From Engraulis encrasicolus (lineage: Eukaryota; Chordata; Actinopteri; Clupeiformes; Engraulidae), in NCBI RefSeq assembly GCF_034702125.1, contig NC_085878.1:23258502-23322501 (forward strand): DNA of 64,000 bases. The letters are read 5' to 3'. Shown here one piece after another: positions 1 to 13,084 of the stretch. Made by a program: the position numbers and the translations under genes. Every line of letters starts with the position of its first letter. Positions within the stretch are counted from its first letter, which is position 1. Below the pieces are notes generated by a model. The model saw only the letters and a program-made list of their open reading frames with translations. It did not search any database and was not told the DNA's origin.

Positions 1-192
1 TGCGGGCGTCCAACTTGACGCGCCTAGAATCTTCGTTTGGTAGCCTGCCGACGCTGTGATTATTTAATTTTCCTTTGGCCCTGTAGCCTACCACGGATGG
101 AATGTCTTAAAAACAAAGATTTGCAAAGCAAAATCGCATCACACATCTATTTCCCCCTGCTGATCATCACAGGCTACCTGTCAGCTTTGTGC

Positions 193-197
<5 letters not shown>

Positions 198-239
<42 letters not shown>
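198..239. repeat. (GA)n microsatellite
   Basis: Uninterrupted GA dinucleotide run of about 42 bp followed by an imperfect GA-rich tail to about 252. Confidence 0.95.
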
Positions 240-240
<1 letters not shown>

Positions 241-988
241 AAAAGAGAGAGCGGTTCCCCACGCTATTTTTAATAACTCTCCCCTTTCCCCTTTCACACG
301 TGTTCCTTCCCCACAAGAGGAGAGTAGCCTAATTAAAAAAGGGATGTTTTCGGATCAATAACAAAGGGAAGGCAGGGGACATAGCCTACATTTTAAAAAC
401 CATGCAGCAGATGACGAGGTGACTCATTTCGATGGCGAGGCAGGTGCTTGGAATTTCGGTACAGGGTATTTTGTCATCTATTGCTATCTGTAAATTTGTA
501 ACCTATGAATTATGCCAACTGCAGAATAATTTAGTGTGCACGTAAAATTAACGACTCTTGACTTGATAAACAAATGCGATAGAACTAACGACTGGCTTTT
601 GGCCATAGCAACCTGCAGTTTAGAATTAGTAACGGCAGTTCGCCTAACTTAGTCGCACGTTTGACGCCTGACAGGTTATAGGGAATTAGTTGCAACCCCA
701 TCAGTTGCGTAGGCAGATAAGCTCGGCTGTGCTTGCCGTCCTTCCCGTAGAAGGTCACCCCAGTCACAGCCACAGTCACTGTTACATTGGCTTCCAAGCC
801 ACCTTCGAGAAGCAGGCACACACTTTTTCTCAGACACCCAGCCAGCCAGACCGGCTGGCCAACTGTATGTGTGTTTTTTTGTACAAACTCAAATTAGCAC
901 ACAGCGGTCAATCCTCTGCTCTGCTGGACTGCAGTGGACTACCCGGGCCAGGCTGGACTGAACAAGCCTTGGACCAAGCTGAAATGAA
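240..988. other. No gene recognised
   Basis: Mixed-composition DNA. Short open frames on both strands show no recognisable domain, no paired splice sites and no repeat-family signature that I can identify. Confidence 0.5.
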
Positions 989-1131
989 CTGCCTGCCTGC
1001 CTGCCTGCCTGCTGGCCTCTCTGTCTGGCCTTATGCGATGCCTAGTGCTGACTTCACGGCAAGGGAATGCAGACTGGAGGGCCACTGCTTAGTGTGTGTG
1101 GGTCTTGGTGTGGGTGTGGGTGTGGGTGTGT
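989..1131. repeat. (CTGC)6 and (GGTGTG)n short tandem repeats
   Basis: A perfect tetranucleotide CTGC run at 989-1012 is followed by a short GGTGTG hexanucleotide array at 1104-1131. Confidence 0.85.
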
Positions 1132-1248
1132 GGGCGGTGCAGTCTGTAGGGCCAAAGCTCCATCCCAGATGTGGGACAAATCTCCCCCCCCCCCAATTCT
1201 CCCTGTGGACAAATGACCTGCTCTGCCAAGCCTGACAAATCCCTGGGC

Positions 1249-1345
1249 TCTCATCTCCTCTCCTCTCCTCTCCTCTCCTCTCCTCTCCTCTCCTCTCCTC
1301 TCCTCTCGTCTCTCCTCCTCTCCTCTTCTCTCTTCTCCTCTGCTG
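1249..1345. repeat. (CTCTC)n pentanucleotide array
   Basis: About eleven TCTCC units at 1252-1305 pass into imperfect pyrimidine-only sequence. The whole plus strand here is polypyrimidine. Confidence 0.9.
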
Positions 1346-1556
1346 TCCTTTGTGCTCAGCGAACGTCAAGGCATGCATTATGTAAGAGGCAGGCTAGACC
1401 AGGCTCAGACCAAACCAGGCCCGGGGCTCAGGAGTAATGTGTGCTTGCGTGTGTGTGTGCGTGCGTGCGTGCTCATATGCACACCTCCCTACACTCATAC
1501 CGTACACATCCCAGCACATACACAGCCCAATACATGCATCACTCACCACACACACA

Positions 1557-1790
<234 letters not shown>

Positions 1791-2887
1791 TAGACATCAA
1801 AGGCATCAATAGACAAGATAAACTTCAATTAACAACATGTAATGAGCTACGATCTGAGCTCCTGCTGGCTGCTTTCCCTGATTAAACTATCAAATCTTTT
1901 GCCGCTCCTTCTGCATTTGGTGTAATTATTCCAACGGGAATCCTCAGCTTCTTCAGCACTTTTGCTGTAGGCTACTGTGAGACATGAAAGAGAGTGAGAC
2001 AGATTGTGTTTTTGTGTGTCTGAGAGAGATACAGAAAATGAGGCAAAGAGAAAATAGACAGTGAGACAGAGATAGTAGAGAAAGAGAGCAAGAGAGAGCA
2101 GAAGAGATATAGGTCAATAGAGTAAAAGAGATAGCAAAGGAAAGAGCATCTTTTTATTAATCTGTACACAGTTGTTTGTTCTGAGTGCTCTTTACACATT
2201 CCTGGTTGTGTGGTGAAGGAAGCTCTTACGAGCTCTCCACTCTCTCCTCTTCTCCATCACCTTTGCTCTCTTCACTGTAGCTCCTCTCTCCTCATTCCTC
2301 TCTCGACTCTTCTCTCTCCTCTCCTCTCCTCCCCCTCCTGTCTTCTCTTTCGTCTCTCCCCCTCCCCTTACTGCCTCCCATCTCTTCTCTTTGTGTCCTT
2401 TCTCCTCTCCTGTCTCCCTTCTCTCTTCTTTCCTCTCTCTTCTTCTCTCTGTGCCCCCCTTCTTTCCCACACTTCTTCCATTAATGTTTAAAGCATCCCC
2501 GTTTCAGGGCTCTGGTGGTGAATCACTTTCTGAGTAATTGTTCACACAGCAAAGTCATTGTTCAAGGATTATTGTTGTTTGGGGAGTGTTTGTGCTTTGA
2601 CCTAACCCGGTTTGTCTTCTGCAAAAAGGAGGATGAATTTTCACTCTTCCCCTCTCTTTTGCAACTCTGTCTTTCTTTTCTTTTATGATCCATATTTTTC
2701 TCTGACTGTGACGGCGAGTGCACCATTCATTCCCTTGGACTTGGATGCTGCATGCTGAAATAAACTGTCAACTGGGCTTGGTAGAAAGTGCTTGGATCAT
2801 TGGCTAGCGAAGCAGCTTCTTACTGATCCGTGGCATTGGAGTTGTTTATATTGCCTGCTCTGACGAATGGAGGCTGTTTCCCCAAGC
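1791..2887. other. No gene recognised; pyrimidine-rich block inside
   Basis: The plus strand at 2236-2470 is almost wholly C and T (imperfect CTCT/CTTC). The remainder is unique-looking sequence in which I see no gene. Confidence 0.5.
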
Positions 2888-2960
2888 GTGTGTGTGTGTG
2901 TGTGTGTGTGTTTCTGTCTGTCTGTCTGTCTGTCTCTGTCTGTCTGTCTGTATTTGTGTG
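2888..2960. repeat. (TG)n(TCTG)n compound microsatellite
   Basis: A short TG run is followed by two blocks of TCTG/TGTC tetranucleotides. Confidence 0.9.
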
Positions 2961-3088
2961 TGAAGCCATTGTGTGTGTGATGTGTGTGTGTCGATGTTTT
3001 GGTGCTGTTAATGAATATCAGAGCGGTTAATGATATGACTGTCATACAGGGTTGACTCTGAGGATTGTCGTGTAGAATGGCTATTGGC

Positions 3089-3280
<192 letters not shown>

Positions 3281-3385
3281 AGTACCACAGCAAAGATTTG
3301 TTGGGGTTTCATCCAAATAAGAGTAGGAGGTCTGGACACATGTACTGTGTCATAACTGGGAACAAAAAAGGATTTTGTTCATACT

Positions 3386-3555
<170 letters not shown>

Positions 3556-3780
3556 GCTATTTGTGCACACAGATTACACACTAACATGCCTGCAACCATA
3601 CACACAAAGACACACACGCACGCACATGCATACACACATGTACACAAGACCGTGCTTTCCCGTGTAGACTTTTCATATTCCTTATCATCTGTTACATCAG
3701 ATTCAAAGCTCTTGCTCCCCCAGACTTCATCACCCACCTGTCTGAAGTGATGATCCTCATGTGTTGTGGTGTTCTGTTCA

Positions 3781-3826
3781 TACAGTATATGGCCTAAATA
3801 TATATACAGTATATGGCCTAAATATT
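3781..3826. repeat. 24-bp tandem duplication
   Basis: The unit TACAGTATATGGCCTAAATA plus TATA occurs twice in tandem, the second copy nearly complete. Confidence 0.85.
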
Positions 3827-3955
3827 TTTCTTTTTATTATCGTTAAAAGAAAAGAAAAACCCACTTGGGCATAAACAGATCAAATATCAGCAGGTGTGCT
3901 TGCCGAGGCCATGTGACTGACTGATTTATTTATTAATTTCTGCCTCTGCTCTGTC

Positions 3956-3996
3956 TGTGTGAGTGCATGTGTGAGTGCGTGTGTGTGTGCGTGTGT

Positions 3997-4067
<71 letters not shown>

Positions 4068-4090
4068 ATAGCCAGATGTGTGTGGTAAAT

Positions 4091-4161
<71 letters not shown>

Positions 4162-4190
4162 TCTATTTCTATCCCTCTCTCTCTCTATAT
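3956..4190. repeat. (GT)n then (CT)n tracts
   Basis: GT run at about 3956-4064, then after 30 bp a CT run at 4094-4157 with an imperfect CT-rich tail. Confidence 0.95.
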
Positions 4191-4219
4191 GTGTGTGTGT
4201 TTGTCATCTCCTGTTCCAG

Positions 4220-4324
4220 TCGGATGGTGATCAGAAGCTGGGCTCAAACTACACAACTATCTCCTCGGCCCAATTCTCGGTTGAACCCCACCCCACCCTA
4301 CTAACCTACCGCTCTGATGACCAG
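4220..4324 (+). CDS. Candidate internal exon, 105 nt, phase 0/0, product not identified
   Basis: What is seen: a pyrimidine-rich acceptor (TCATCTCCTGTTCCAG, ending 4219), 35 open codons, then a donor (CAG followed by GTACCC at 4325). The length is divisible by three, so the exon would be in-frame whether used or skipped. The peptide begins SDGDQKLGSNYTT and ends HPTLLTYRSDDQ. It contains one N-glycosylation-type sequon (NYT) and is hydrophilic, as in an extracellular or linker segment. Third codon positions are C/G-rich. It is wedged between a CT tract ending 30 bp upstream and a CA tract starting 4 bp downstream. I do not recognise the family. A chance 35-codon frame with fortuitous splice sites is the alternative. 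No adjoining exon was found, as expected if the window lies in very large introns. Confidence 0.45.
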
Positions 4325-4325
4325 G

Positions 4326-4563
<238 letters not shown>

Positions 4564-4849
4564 TGTCCTCCATCACACATACACGTCCTCCACATAGGGT
4601 GGACTGGGATGGGATGGAATGGGATGGTGGTGCCTGTGCCTGGCTGAGTGGCTGTGCAAACAAGCAGAGCAGGCCAGGCTAGTATAGAAGGCCGTGGCTG
4701 TTTTGACGTGATCTTGGCTGTGCCGTCCCTTGTGAAAGGCTTTTGTTCGATAGCCGGCGATGTGACGGAGCTGCTGACAGGCCAGAGCAGGATCAGATGG
4801 GCACTTTGGGAGAGTTCTCACCACTTCCTCGCCACTTTCTCTCACTCTC

Positions 4850-5487
4850 ACTATTTCGGTTTCTCTCTGTGTGTCCTTTTCTTCTGTCTTTCTCTGTCCT
4901 CTCCTTTCATCTCTCTCTCGTCCTCTCTCTTTCCCTCTCCTCTTCTCTTATCTTCCCTCTCCTCTACCTATTCTTTATCCTCCCTCTGTCCCACTCTCTC
5001 ATCCTTTCTCTCTCTCTCTCTTCCTCTTAGTCTCGGTCCCCCACTCTCATCCTCCCTTTCTCTTTCCTCTCCATCTCCTCCATCAAAGCTTTTTGTTGAC
5101 TCATGTGCCGGGGTGTTGGATATCAAAGGTGCTCTCTCAGACGCCTGCCTGCCTTGCTCGATGGAAAATTGAGTTCGCTTGCAGCTTATATCGATCTGCA
5201 CTTGGCCACTTTTTCGTCGGTGGCTTTCATTTGCATGGTGGTTACAGAGGAGGTTTCCAGTATAGAACGGTGATCTGTTCTTCTTTTTAGTCCTTCCCCT
5301 GGACCAGACCCTCTTTGACAGCACTTTGGGGATAATGCACAATAGTGTCATTGTGTGTGATCAGAGAGGGAGGGAAGAAGGGAGGGAGGGAAAGAAAGTA
5401 AAATTTCTCTATTCCCTTTTGCTGTCACTCTTTCTATCTCTTCTTCTCTCTATCTCTGTATCTCTCTCACCCTCTGCTCCTCTCTCT

Positions 5488-5518
<31 letters not shown>

Positions 5519-5532
5519 CCTCTCTCTCTCTC
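4850..5532. repeat. Pyrimidine-rich imperfect CT blocks
   Basis: Plus-strand C/T-rich blocks lie at about 4850-5090 and 5402-5532, separated by about 300 bp of ordinary sequence in which I see no gene. Confidence 0.75.
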
Positions 5533-6408
5533 TGTGCTCATTTGGTTCTGCTATTAAATGAAATACAGATGACGAGTCGAGAGCTACACAAACGCACACG
5601 CATCTTAACCAGATCAGCCTGTCTCTCCCCTGTTGATTTTTGGGTGATGAGGTGTGAGGCTGAAGCTTAATTAAATTTCTGCCATTGAGTAATCTCCCCC
5701 GCGTTGAAATATGTCTCACAAGAGTTTTGGGTGTGATTTGTTTGGCTTTTTGCAGGACGTCATTGCTTATAAGAAACCGTATATGATTTGGGGTCGTTCC
5801 TGCACCTAAACTCATAAACATACCAGGGTCTCCTGGAGCATGCATGTGATGTACTATGACTGTGCACTTTGTGAATTTCAACTATGCTGCAATCGGCTCT
5901 GAGGTGCATCCGAAACCTGAAGAAAATGATAAAAAGAGATATAAGTGGATAACAGAAACTCCAGAATCTTACAGAATCTCCGACTTTTTGTCTCTGCCTC
6001 CAGTGGAGGAGAAACAGTGCAGCAGTGCAAGTGGCGCTGATTTAAACACAGCTAGCGGTGCTGGCCGGGCCCTACTTGGTTTGTTTATGAATGATACATT
6101 TCTGCTGCCCGCCTGAGAGAAGAATGCCCTCCTCTACTGCTCCTGGCTGGTTGTAAGAGTAGGGCAGACTGGACTGGAAAAGAGTGTGTGGGTGTGTATG
6201 CATACGTGCGTGCATGCGTGCGTGTTTCTGTGTGTTTGTCTTCGCATGTGAGGTTGCAACGTTGCCTTATTGTCATTTTTTCCTGCCCTGTTGATCTGAT
6301 ATTAATTATGATGGAGTGGACAAAAAGAGATTGCATTTTTGGTGATTTGTTCATAGGCCCGGATGGCTTTCATCAAGATGTGTGTGTGTGTGTGCATGTG
6401 TGTGCATG

Positions 6409-6441
<33 letters not shown>

Positions 6442-6727
6442 GCGTGATTGTAAGCATGTGTGTATGTTGAGGGGGGTTACCCCCAGTCCCACCAGGTTCC
6501 CTTTCAGCAGGATGGCCTCCTCCTCTCAGTTTTAAAGCCACGCATGCATCTTTCACTGAACGAATTATTATTCACATTACTGAGATAATGACAGACAAGA
6601 TAAAACACCCCAGATTTTCTATCAGACCTAAGCATAAAACTGTAGTCTGTGCACTACACACTACACACTCTCACTTAGCCACAGAGTTCACCCAAGTTTA
6701 ACCTCCTCTGAGTGAGCTATTATCTTT

Positions 6728-6734
<7 letters not shown>
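5533..6734. other. No gene recognised; short TG-rich segments
   Basis: TG-rich stretches occur near 6185-6230 and 6378-6455. An open frame at 5856-6116 has no recognisable domain and no convincing splice sites. Confidence 0.5.
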
Positions 6735-6784
<50 letters not shown>

Positions 6785-6811
6785 TCCCTGGCCCCTCTCT
6801 CTTTCTCTTTC

Positions 6812-6875
<64 letters not shown>
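6735..6875. repeat. (CT)n and (CTAT)n microsatellites
   Basis: CT run at 6735-6782, then a CTAT tetranucleotide array at about 6812-6875. The array is the target of the Tc1 insertion. It resumes as TATCTATCTATC at 9178 on the other side of the element, so the transposon split an existing tetranucleotide repeat. Confidence 0.95.
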
Positions 6876-7112
6876 CAGTTGAGGATGATATTATTACCCC
6901 CCCTCCTGAAATCAGACATTTCTCTTGATTTCTCAGTGAGAATGACCATTATTAACCGTTTCTGTTATCTTGATAACAAATACACTGATGGAGATAATGT
7001 CCAATGAGTTGAATTTGGATTTTTTATTGTTACAATGAGTTTAAATGAAAAAGGGCAAAAATGACAAAAACAAAATTATTAGCCCCCTGATCATTAATAG
7101 TCAATATGGCGC
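6876..7112 (+). repeat. Left terminal inverted repeat of the Tc1 element
   Basis: Pairs with 8940-9177. Matching landmarks, with differences, run outermost to inner: GACATTTCTCTTGATT, GTCCAATGAGTTGAATTTGG and CATTAATAGTCAATA. Confidence 0.9.
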
Positions 7113-7499
7113 TATTTATGAACCAAAACTGACAACAGGCTCTGATAAGTTGTTACCTAGGTTGGCACATGCCCCACTAGGAATTATGGCCCATTTCGTC
7201 ACTGCAAAGTGTTCTAGCTGGTCCAAATTGCATGGATGCTGAGCATAGACATTTGCCACAGACTCTCAGAGGGATTGAGGACTGGACTATGATCGGATTA
7301 TTCCAGTATCATGGTTTTAGTGTCCTTGAAGAACCTCTGAACTAATTTAAATGTATGGTTTGGGTTACAATGTTGTTGGAAGACCCAGCAATCCAGATCC
7401 AGACCCAGACTCCCTGTGTCTGAGGCTGAATAACAGATTAAAAACTTGATGCCCCCATCACTATGTGTAACTGTGGAAACTGCTTAGTCTCATTAGACC

Positions 7500-8215
7500 A
7501 AAGAAGCATTGGACACCATTGACCTGGCCTCACCTGGAGTTTTTATTTCAAGAAAGACAGTTGTTAGGGCTTGTCATCATATTGGGGTTTCGGGCCATCA
7601 TCACAGAAGAACCCCTTTACTAAAGGCGGTGCATATCAGAGTGTTATTGAGCTTTGCCTGTGAACATTTGAAGGTCAAAATGAGTTTTGAAAGTCTCTGC
7701 TTTCATCTGATGAGATTCAATTGCACCTGCTTTGATGCATGAATTCTGCTTCTGTCAGGTGAAGAAAGGGATAGGCCTTAAACCTTTATAACATGGTTTC
7801 CACAATTAATCATGGTGGTGGAAGCATCATTCTGTGGCAGCCTCACCCGCAGGAAAGTTTGTTTGGGTGTACGGCATCATAAAAACAGAAGATTATGATA
7901 AAATGTGGAAGGTGATCATGCAAAAATATGCTCATAGAGGAAGGTAAGATCTTCACTGGATCTTTCAATAAGATAATAACCCAAAACTTGCATCCAAAAT
8001 AGTTCAAATGTTCTTCAAGGATACTATAACCAAGGTCATGGAGTGGTTCAGACCTCAATCCTTTAGATGGTCTTAGAGGAGTGCTGAAAATGAATGTCTA
8101 TCCTCAACATCAATGCAATTTGGACCATCTTAACTATTTGCAATGAAAAAATAGGTCAACATCCCTGGTAGGACATGTGTCAACATAGTTAACAACTAAT
8201 CAAAGTGCCTGGTGT
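7500..8215 (+). pseudogene. Tc1 transposase remnant
   Basis: Tc1 transposases carry paired-type helix-turn-helix domains followed by a DDE catalytic domain. Here an in-frame block at about 7545-7690 contains SRKTVVRACHHIGVSGHH and RRTPLLKAVHIRVLLSFACE, matching the region before the first catalytic aspartate. That aspartate is preserved as SDE at 7706-7714, but in a different frame, showing a frameshift. A GGGSIILW-like block follows near 7812, then a QxDN block with the second aspartate at 7972-7974, preceded by a stop codon where a glutamine is expected. The third acidic region near 8040-8070 is degraded. The gene is non-functional. Confidence 0.85.
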
Positions 8216-8234
8216 CAATTTTGGTTAATAAATG

Positions 8235-8934
8235 ACAGGCCTACCTGCTTGTGCGCTAAAACCTCTGCAGATGATCCAGAATGCGGCGGCACGGTTGATA
8301 TTCAATCAACCCAAAAGGACCCATGTTACTCCTCTATTTATTGAGTTGCACTGGTTACCGATCGCCGCCCGGATCAAGCACAAGGCATTGACCCTTGCCT
8401 ACAAAACCATCACAGGAACGGCCCCAGCTTATCTGAAGGACCTACTAACGCCCTATGTTACTGGAAGAGAACTGCGTTCATCCAGCACAAGCCGTCTGGC
8501 TCTGCCATCCAGTCGCTCTAGGTACTCCCAGTCAAGATTGTTCTCCGTTGTGGTACCCAAGTGGTGGAACGGTCTCCCAGAGGCAGCAAGACTAAGCACA
8601 TCTCTTGCAGCCTTCAAGAAACAACTGAAGACCTTCCTCTTTCGAGAGAATCTACTAGACTAATGCTTGAACTGGCCTTGCCCCAGGGCAGACTCCTGAC
8701 ATGATGTTTAGTTTAGTTAGTTTGTGTGTGTGTACTCGTTATTTACTCTTTAATTAAAAAAAAAAAAAAAAAGAATAAAAAAGAAACTAACCCCTCTGCA
8801 ACTGCACTTGTTGTTCTGTATATCTCCTGTGCACATTGTATTTGCTTGTGATGTTGGCTTGAATATGTCCTCTTTTGAAAGTCGCTTTGGTTATAAAGCG
8901 TCTGCCAAATGCAATATAATGTAATAATGTAATG
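8235..8934 (+). mobile_element. 5'-truncated L2-type LINE nested in the Tc1 element
   Basis: Bounded by a 6-bp direct repeat TAAATG (8229-8234 and 8935-8940), a plausible target duplication. It contains the C-terminal end of a reverse-transcriptase ORF (to the stop at 8661-8663), a 3' UTR with an A-rich stretch at 8755-8772, and the fish L2 tail (TCGCTTTGGTTATAAAGCGT onward) ending in short TAATG-like repeats. Truncation from the 5' end is typical of target-primed reverse transcription. It interrupts the Tc1 sequence, so it inserted later. The same tail type ends the SINE at 34324-34563. Confidence 0.87.
8244..8663 (+). pseudogene. L2 LINE ORF2 C-terminal fragment
   Basis: About 139 codons open to a TAA stop at 8661-8663. 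Motifs characteristic of the region downstream of the reverse-transcriptase core in L2/CR1-group LINEs appear in order: LQMIQNAAARLIF, ITELHWLP-like (here IELHWLPIAARIKHKA), TAPAYLKDLL, PKWWNGLP and a terminal FKKQLKTFLF. The frame is intact over this segment, but the catalytic core is absent because of 5' truncation. Confidence 0.88.
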
Positions 8935-8939
8935 TAAAT

Positions 8940-9177
8940 GGCACTGTATTGGCTATTAATGGTAAGGGGGCTATACGTTTGTCCTTGCCCTTCTTGCCCT
9001 TTTTTTGTTTAAACTCATTGTAAAAATGAAAAAGTCCAAATTCAACTTATTGGATACTATCTCCATGGTGACTTAGTTTCCAGAATAACATAGATTTATT
9101 AATAATGATCATTCTCAATGATTAATCAAGAGAAATGTCTAATTTCAAGAGGGGGCTAATAATATCGTCCTCAACTG
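8940..9177 (-). repeat. Right terminal inverted repeat of the Tc1 element
   Basis: Reverse complement partner of 6876-7112, followed by the TA duplication and the residual TATC repeat to about 9203. Confidence 0.9.
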
Positions 9178-9307
9178 TATCTATCTATCTATTTATTTAT
9201 TTGCCATGGGGTTGAAATGACAGGATGACAGGAACAAGTGGAGTGAATTGCCATTCATATGAGTAAGATGACACGGAGGGTTGTTTTCAGAGGCCTGCAG
9301 AAGATAG

Positions 9308-9470
<163 letters not shown>

Positions 9471-11006
9471 TGTATGTGTATTTTCTATACTAAATGTTTC
9501 TGCTTCAGTGGTATGCAGATGACGGCAGATAATTTGCGTCCTGCATACATCAGATGCAGCGCTTAGCAGATTTAATAGCTGACGAGTGAGTTGGCTCATA
9601 AATTAATTGAATTGGCTTATTGAACCACGCGTGTTCAAAGCAGCCGAGTGGATTTCATGTCTTGTACACTTTCTTTGTTTGTGAAATTTTTGAATCATAA
9701 TTCACCTTTGTTTTGGAAGAGGCTTGACCCACTCCAGATTGCATATTTGTGTATGGACTAAGCATAATTTCCTAAAAGTGATAAAAACACGTCTTCTCAC
9801 CACCTGTACAGCACTTCAGTGCTAACACCTAATACATTGTGTGGGAGTGGGAGGAAATGGAGGTGTAAGACCGATAATACTTTTAAGTGAGATGACGGGA
9901 TGTTCACGCCTCACATTACCAAACCCAGATGGATGGTACCTTGAATTTATGTTTGTCAGAATTTGGAAATTAAATGAGTAATAAATCCAGTTGAGACTGA
10001 GATAGCATCTGCGCTAGTCTTGGCCTCAGAAAAACTGGATGTTGGCCACATTCGTAGATACATAGGCCTACCTCATTGAGAAGCTTATTATGAACGTCTG
10101 GCTAACATGAAATTCAGGTCAAGCTGTCCCTCTCTAAAATAACAATATTATTTTTTTTGATTGTCATGTCCATTATCGATCATACATGTACAGCATATAG
10201 TCTTCATATCATGCATTCTATTACAAAATCCCATTTCATCGAACATCAAAATGGCACTGTGCCAAAAAACGCCCCTCACCTTTTTTTAAGTCTGACATTC
10301 CTTTCCTGTTCTAAATTCAGTGCATACACACTGTCTCTTGTGGTTTATCGCTTTAGTAAGCCCCCTTCTAATAGCCAGTTCCCTGTACATTACCAGTTAA
10401 AGCTCTTTTTTATGGAGTTTTCCTGAACTCACTCTGAAGTCCTCTCCTCTTAAGGCTGTGCTGGGAGTCATGAGCCTTGCGCTCAGGTACATTTCTGTTT
10501 CCCTGGGAAAGTGTTTTCTCAGCTGGGGCCTGTGTTTTTCTAACCCTGGTCCTAGTTTTTCTGGTCATGACGTTTCGAGAGAGAAGCCAATGACAAATCC
10601 CATTCATGCTGTTAAAAGTGGCTGAAGGCAATGTAAGGCTGTGTGCTAGAGAGAAGAACTTGTTTCTTTCTGTTGCCCCCCCCCCCCTTCTCTATCCTTC
10701 TCTCTCCGTGCATCCTTCCCTCTCTCTCGTCCTCCTTTTCTAGCTCTTGCTTGTGAAAATCACCATGAAATGTGTTGGCAGTGGGGCCTGCGTGGCCTGT
10801 GGTTGATTTACTGTAGGATTCTGCCGGTGGCACGGTCGTCATGTAAACAGATGTATGACTTCCTGGTGTTTGGACAGAGGGACGTATGCGTACACACAGG
10901 GGGCTTCCCTGCATCCTTCACAGCGCACAGCCGCTGATAATTCACCGCTTTTACAGTGCAGTGAGACTATCAAATGCACTCCCAGGACAGTGTTGAAGGA
11001 GGTTGG

Positions 11007-11008
<2 letters not shown>
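9471..11008. other. No gene recognised
   Basis: Unique-looking A+T-moderate DNA. A poly-C run lies at about 10678-10687. Open frames are short and unrecognised. Confidence 0.5.
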
Positions 11009-11098
<90 letters not shown>

Positions 11099-11234
11099 GT
11101 GGGTGTGTGTGTGTGTGTCATCCTGTAGTTTTTGTGCAGAGGCAGCTGTTCTGGCTTTGCAGGCTTGCGGGCGGGCGGGCGTCAGTGGTCCAGTGCAGTA
11201 CAGTACGCCATAGAGCTGAGCTGAGCTGAGCTGG
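11009..11234. repeat. (GT)n, (GCGG)n and (GAGCT)n tandem repeats
   Basis: GT run with GGGT variants at 11009-11118, a short GCGG run at 11167-11180, and four GAGCT units at 11213-11234. Confidence 0.9.
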
Positions 11235-11639
11235 GTTTAGGGGACAAAAGGGGAGACGGCCTGAGCCAATGTGTTTGAAAGTTCAACAGGATGTCTGAGC
11301 GCTGAGCAAAGCATAAGTCACAAGTTTTCTGGAACACAATCTGCCCAGTTATTGGATAGTGTTGTGTGGTGACCAATGCACCGTTGACCCTTAAGTGGAC
11401 TTCAGACAAATCCGTCGTCACAAAATGATGTAAGAGACTCCAGAGATAGACACCCCCTATATAGTGAAGGAGTCCCCTTCTCTTATGGTGGTGGCACATG
11501 GGTCTCTGGCAATGCGTCTCCAAATTTTGAATCTTCACTTCGGCATGTTCTACTGTAGGAGATGGAGGAATTAAGCATCAAAATCCATGGAGACGCTTTA
11601 TAAAGGCAACATTATATCATATTACATATTTTTTTTACA
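11235..11639. other. No gene recognised
   Basis: A 118-codon minus-strand open frame (11182-11538) spans this stretch but shows no recognisable domain. Confidence 0.4.
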
Positions 11640-11805
11640 AAGTTATTATATTATTGTATATATTATTATATATTATTATATTATATTATATTATATTATA
11701 TTATATTATATTATATTATATTATATTATATTATATTAAATTATATTATATTATATTATATTATATTATATTATATTATATTATATTATATTTTATTATA
11801 TTATA
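11640..11805. repeat. (TTATA)n A+T-only minisatellite
   Basis: About 27 units of TATAT/TTATA pentanucleotide with a few point changes. It is wholly A/T, so an easily unwound, cruciform-prone tract. Confidence 0.95.
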
Positions 11806-11817
11806 CCTCTCAGGCAC

Positions 11818-11956
<139 letters not shown>

Positions 11957-12050
11957 CTATGGCAAGAGATAAATCACATATTTTATTTGTCTGTCTCTGC
12001 AGTGCTCTGAAGTGGCATAGAGGGCCGGATGAGCACGAGAGTAAACTGGT

Positions 12051-12872
<822 letters not shown>

Positions 12873-12968
<96 letters not shown>

Positions 12969-12999
12969 AGACACAGACACAGACACAGACACAGACACA

Positions 13000-13082
<83 letters not shown>
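12873..13082. repeat. (AC)n with internal (ACAGAC)n block
   Basis: A 210-bp AC tract containing seven ACAGAC hexanucleotides at about 12960-13001, flanked by pure AC on both sides. This pattern indicates that one variant unit was amplified inside the array. Confidence 0.97.

Positions 13083-13084
<2 letters not shown>

Larger units (their letters stand above)
6876..9177 (+). mobile_element. Decayed Tc1/mariner transposon with long inverted repeats
   Basis: Cut-and-paste DNA transposon. The left end reads CAGTTGAGGATGATATTATT and the right end, on the reverse strand, CAGTTGAGGACGATATTATT. Both are bounded by TA (6874-6875 and 9178-9179), the target duplication of the Tc1/mariner superfamily. 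The inverted repeats are long, about 237 bp (6876-7112 and 8940-9177), as in the IR/DR group of fish Tc1 elements. Removing the L2 insertion at 8235-8934 leaves about 1.6 kb, the usual Tc1 length. Transposase remnants lie at about 7500-8215. The reading frame is broken in several places, so the copy is inactive. Confidence 0.93.

Noticed and set aside
1346..1386. Possible 22-nt microexon between TTTGTGCTCAG and GTAAGAGG
   Set aside because: The acceptor strength comes from the CTCTC array. The length is not a multiple of three and nothing links it to other exons.
11182..11538. 118-codon minus-strand open frame
   Set aside because: No recognised domain. It overlaps a GAGCT repeat and has no supporting signals.
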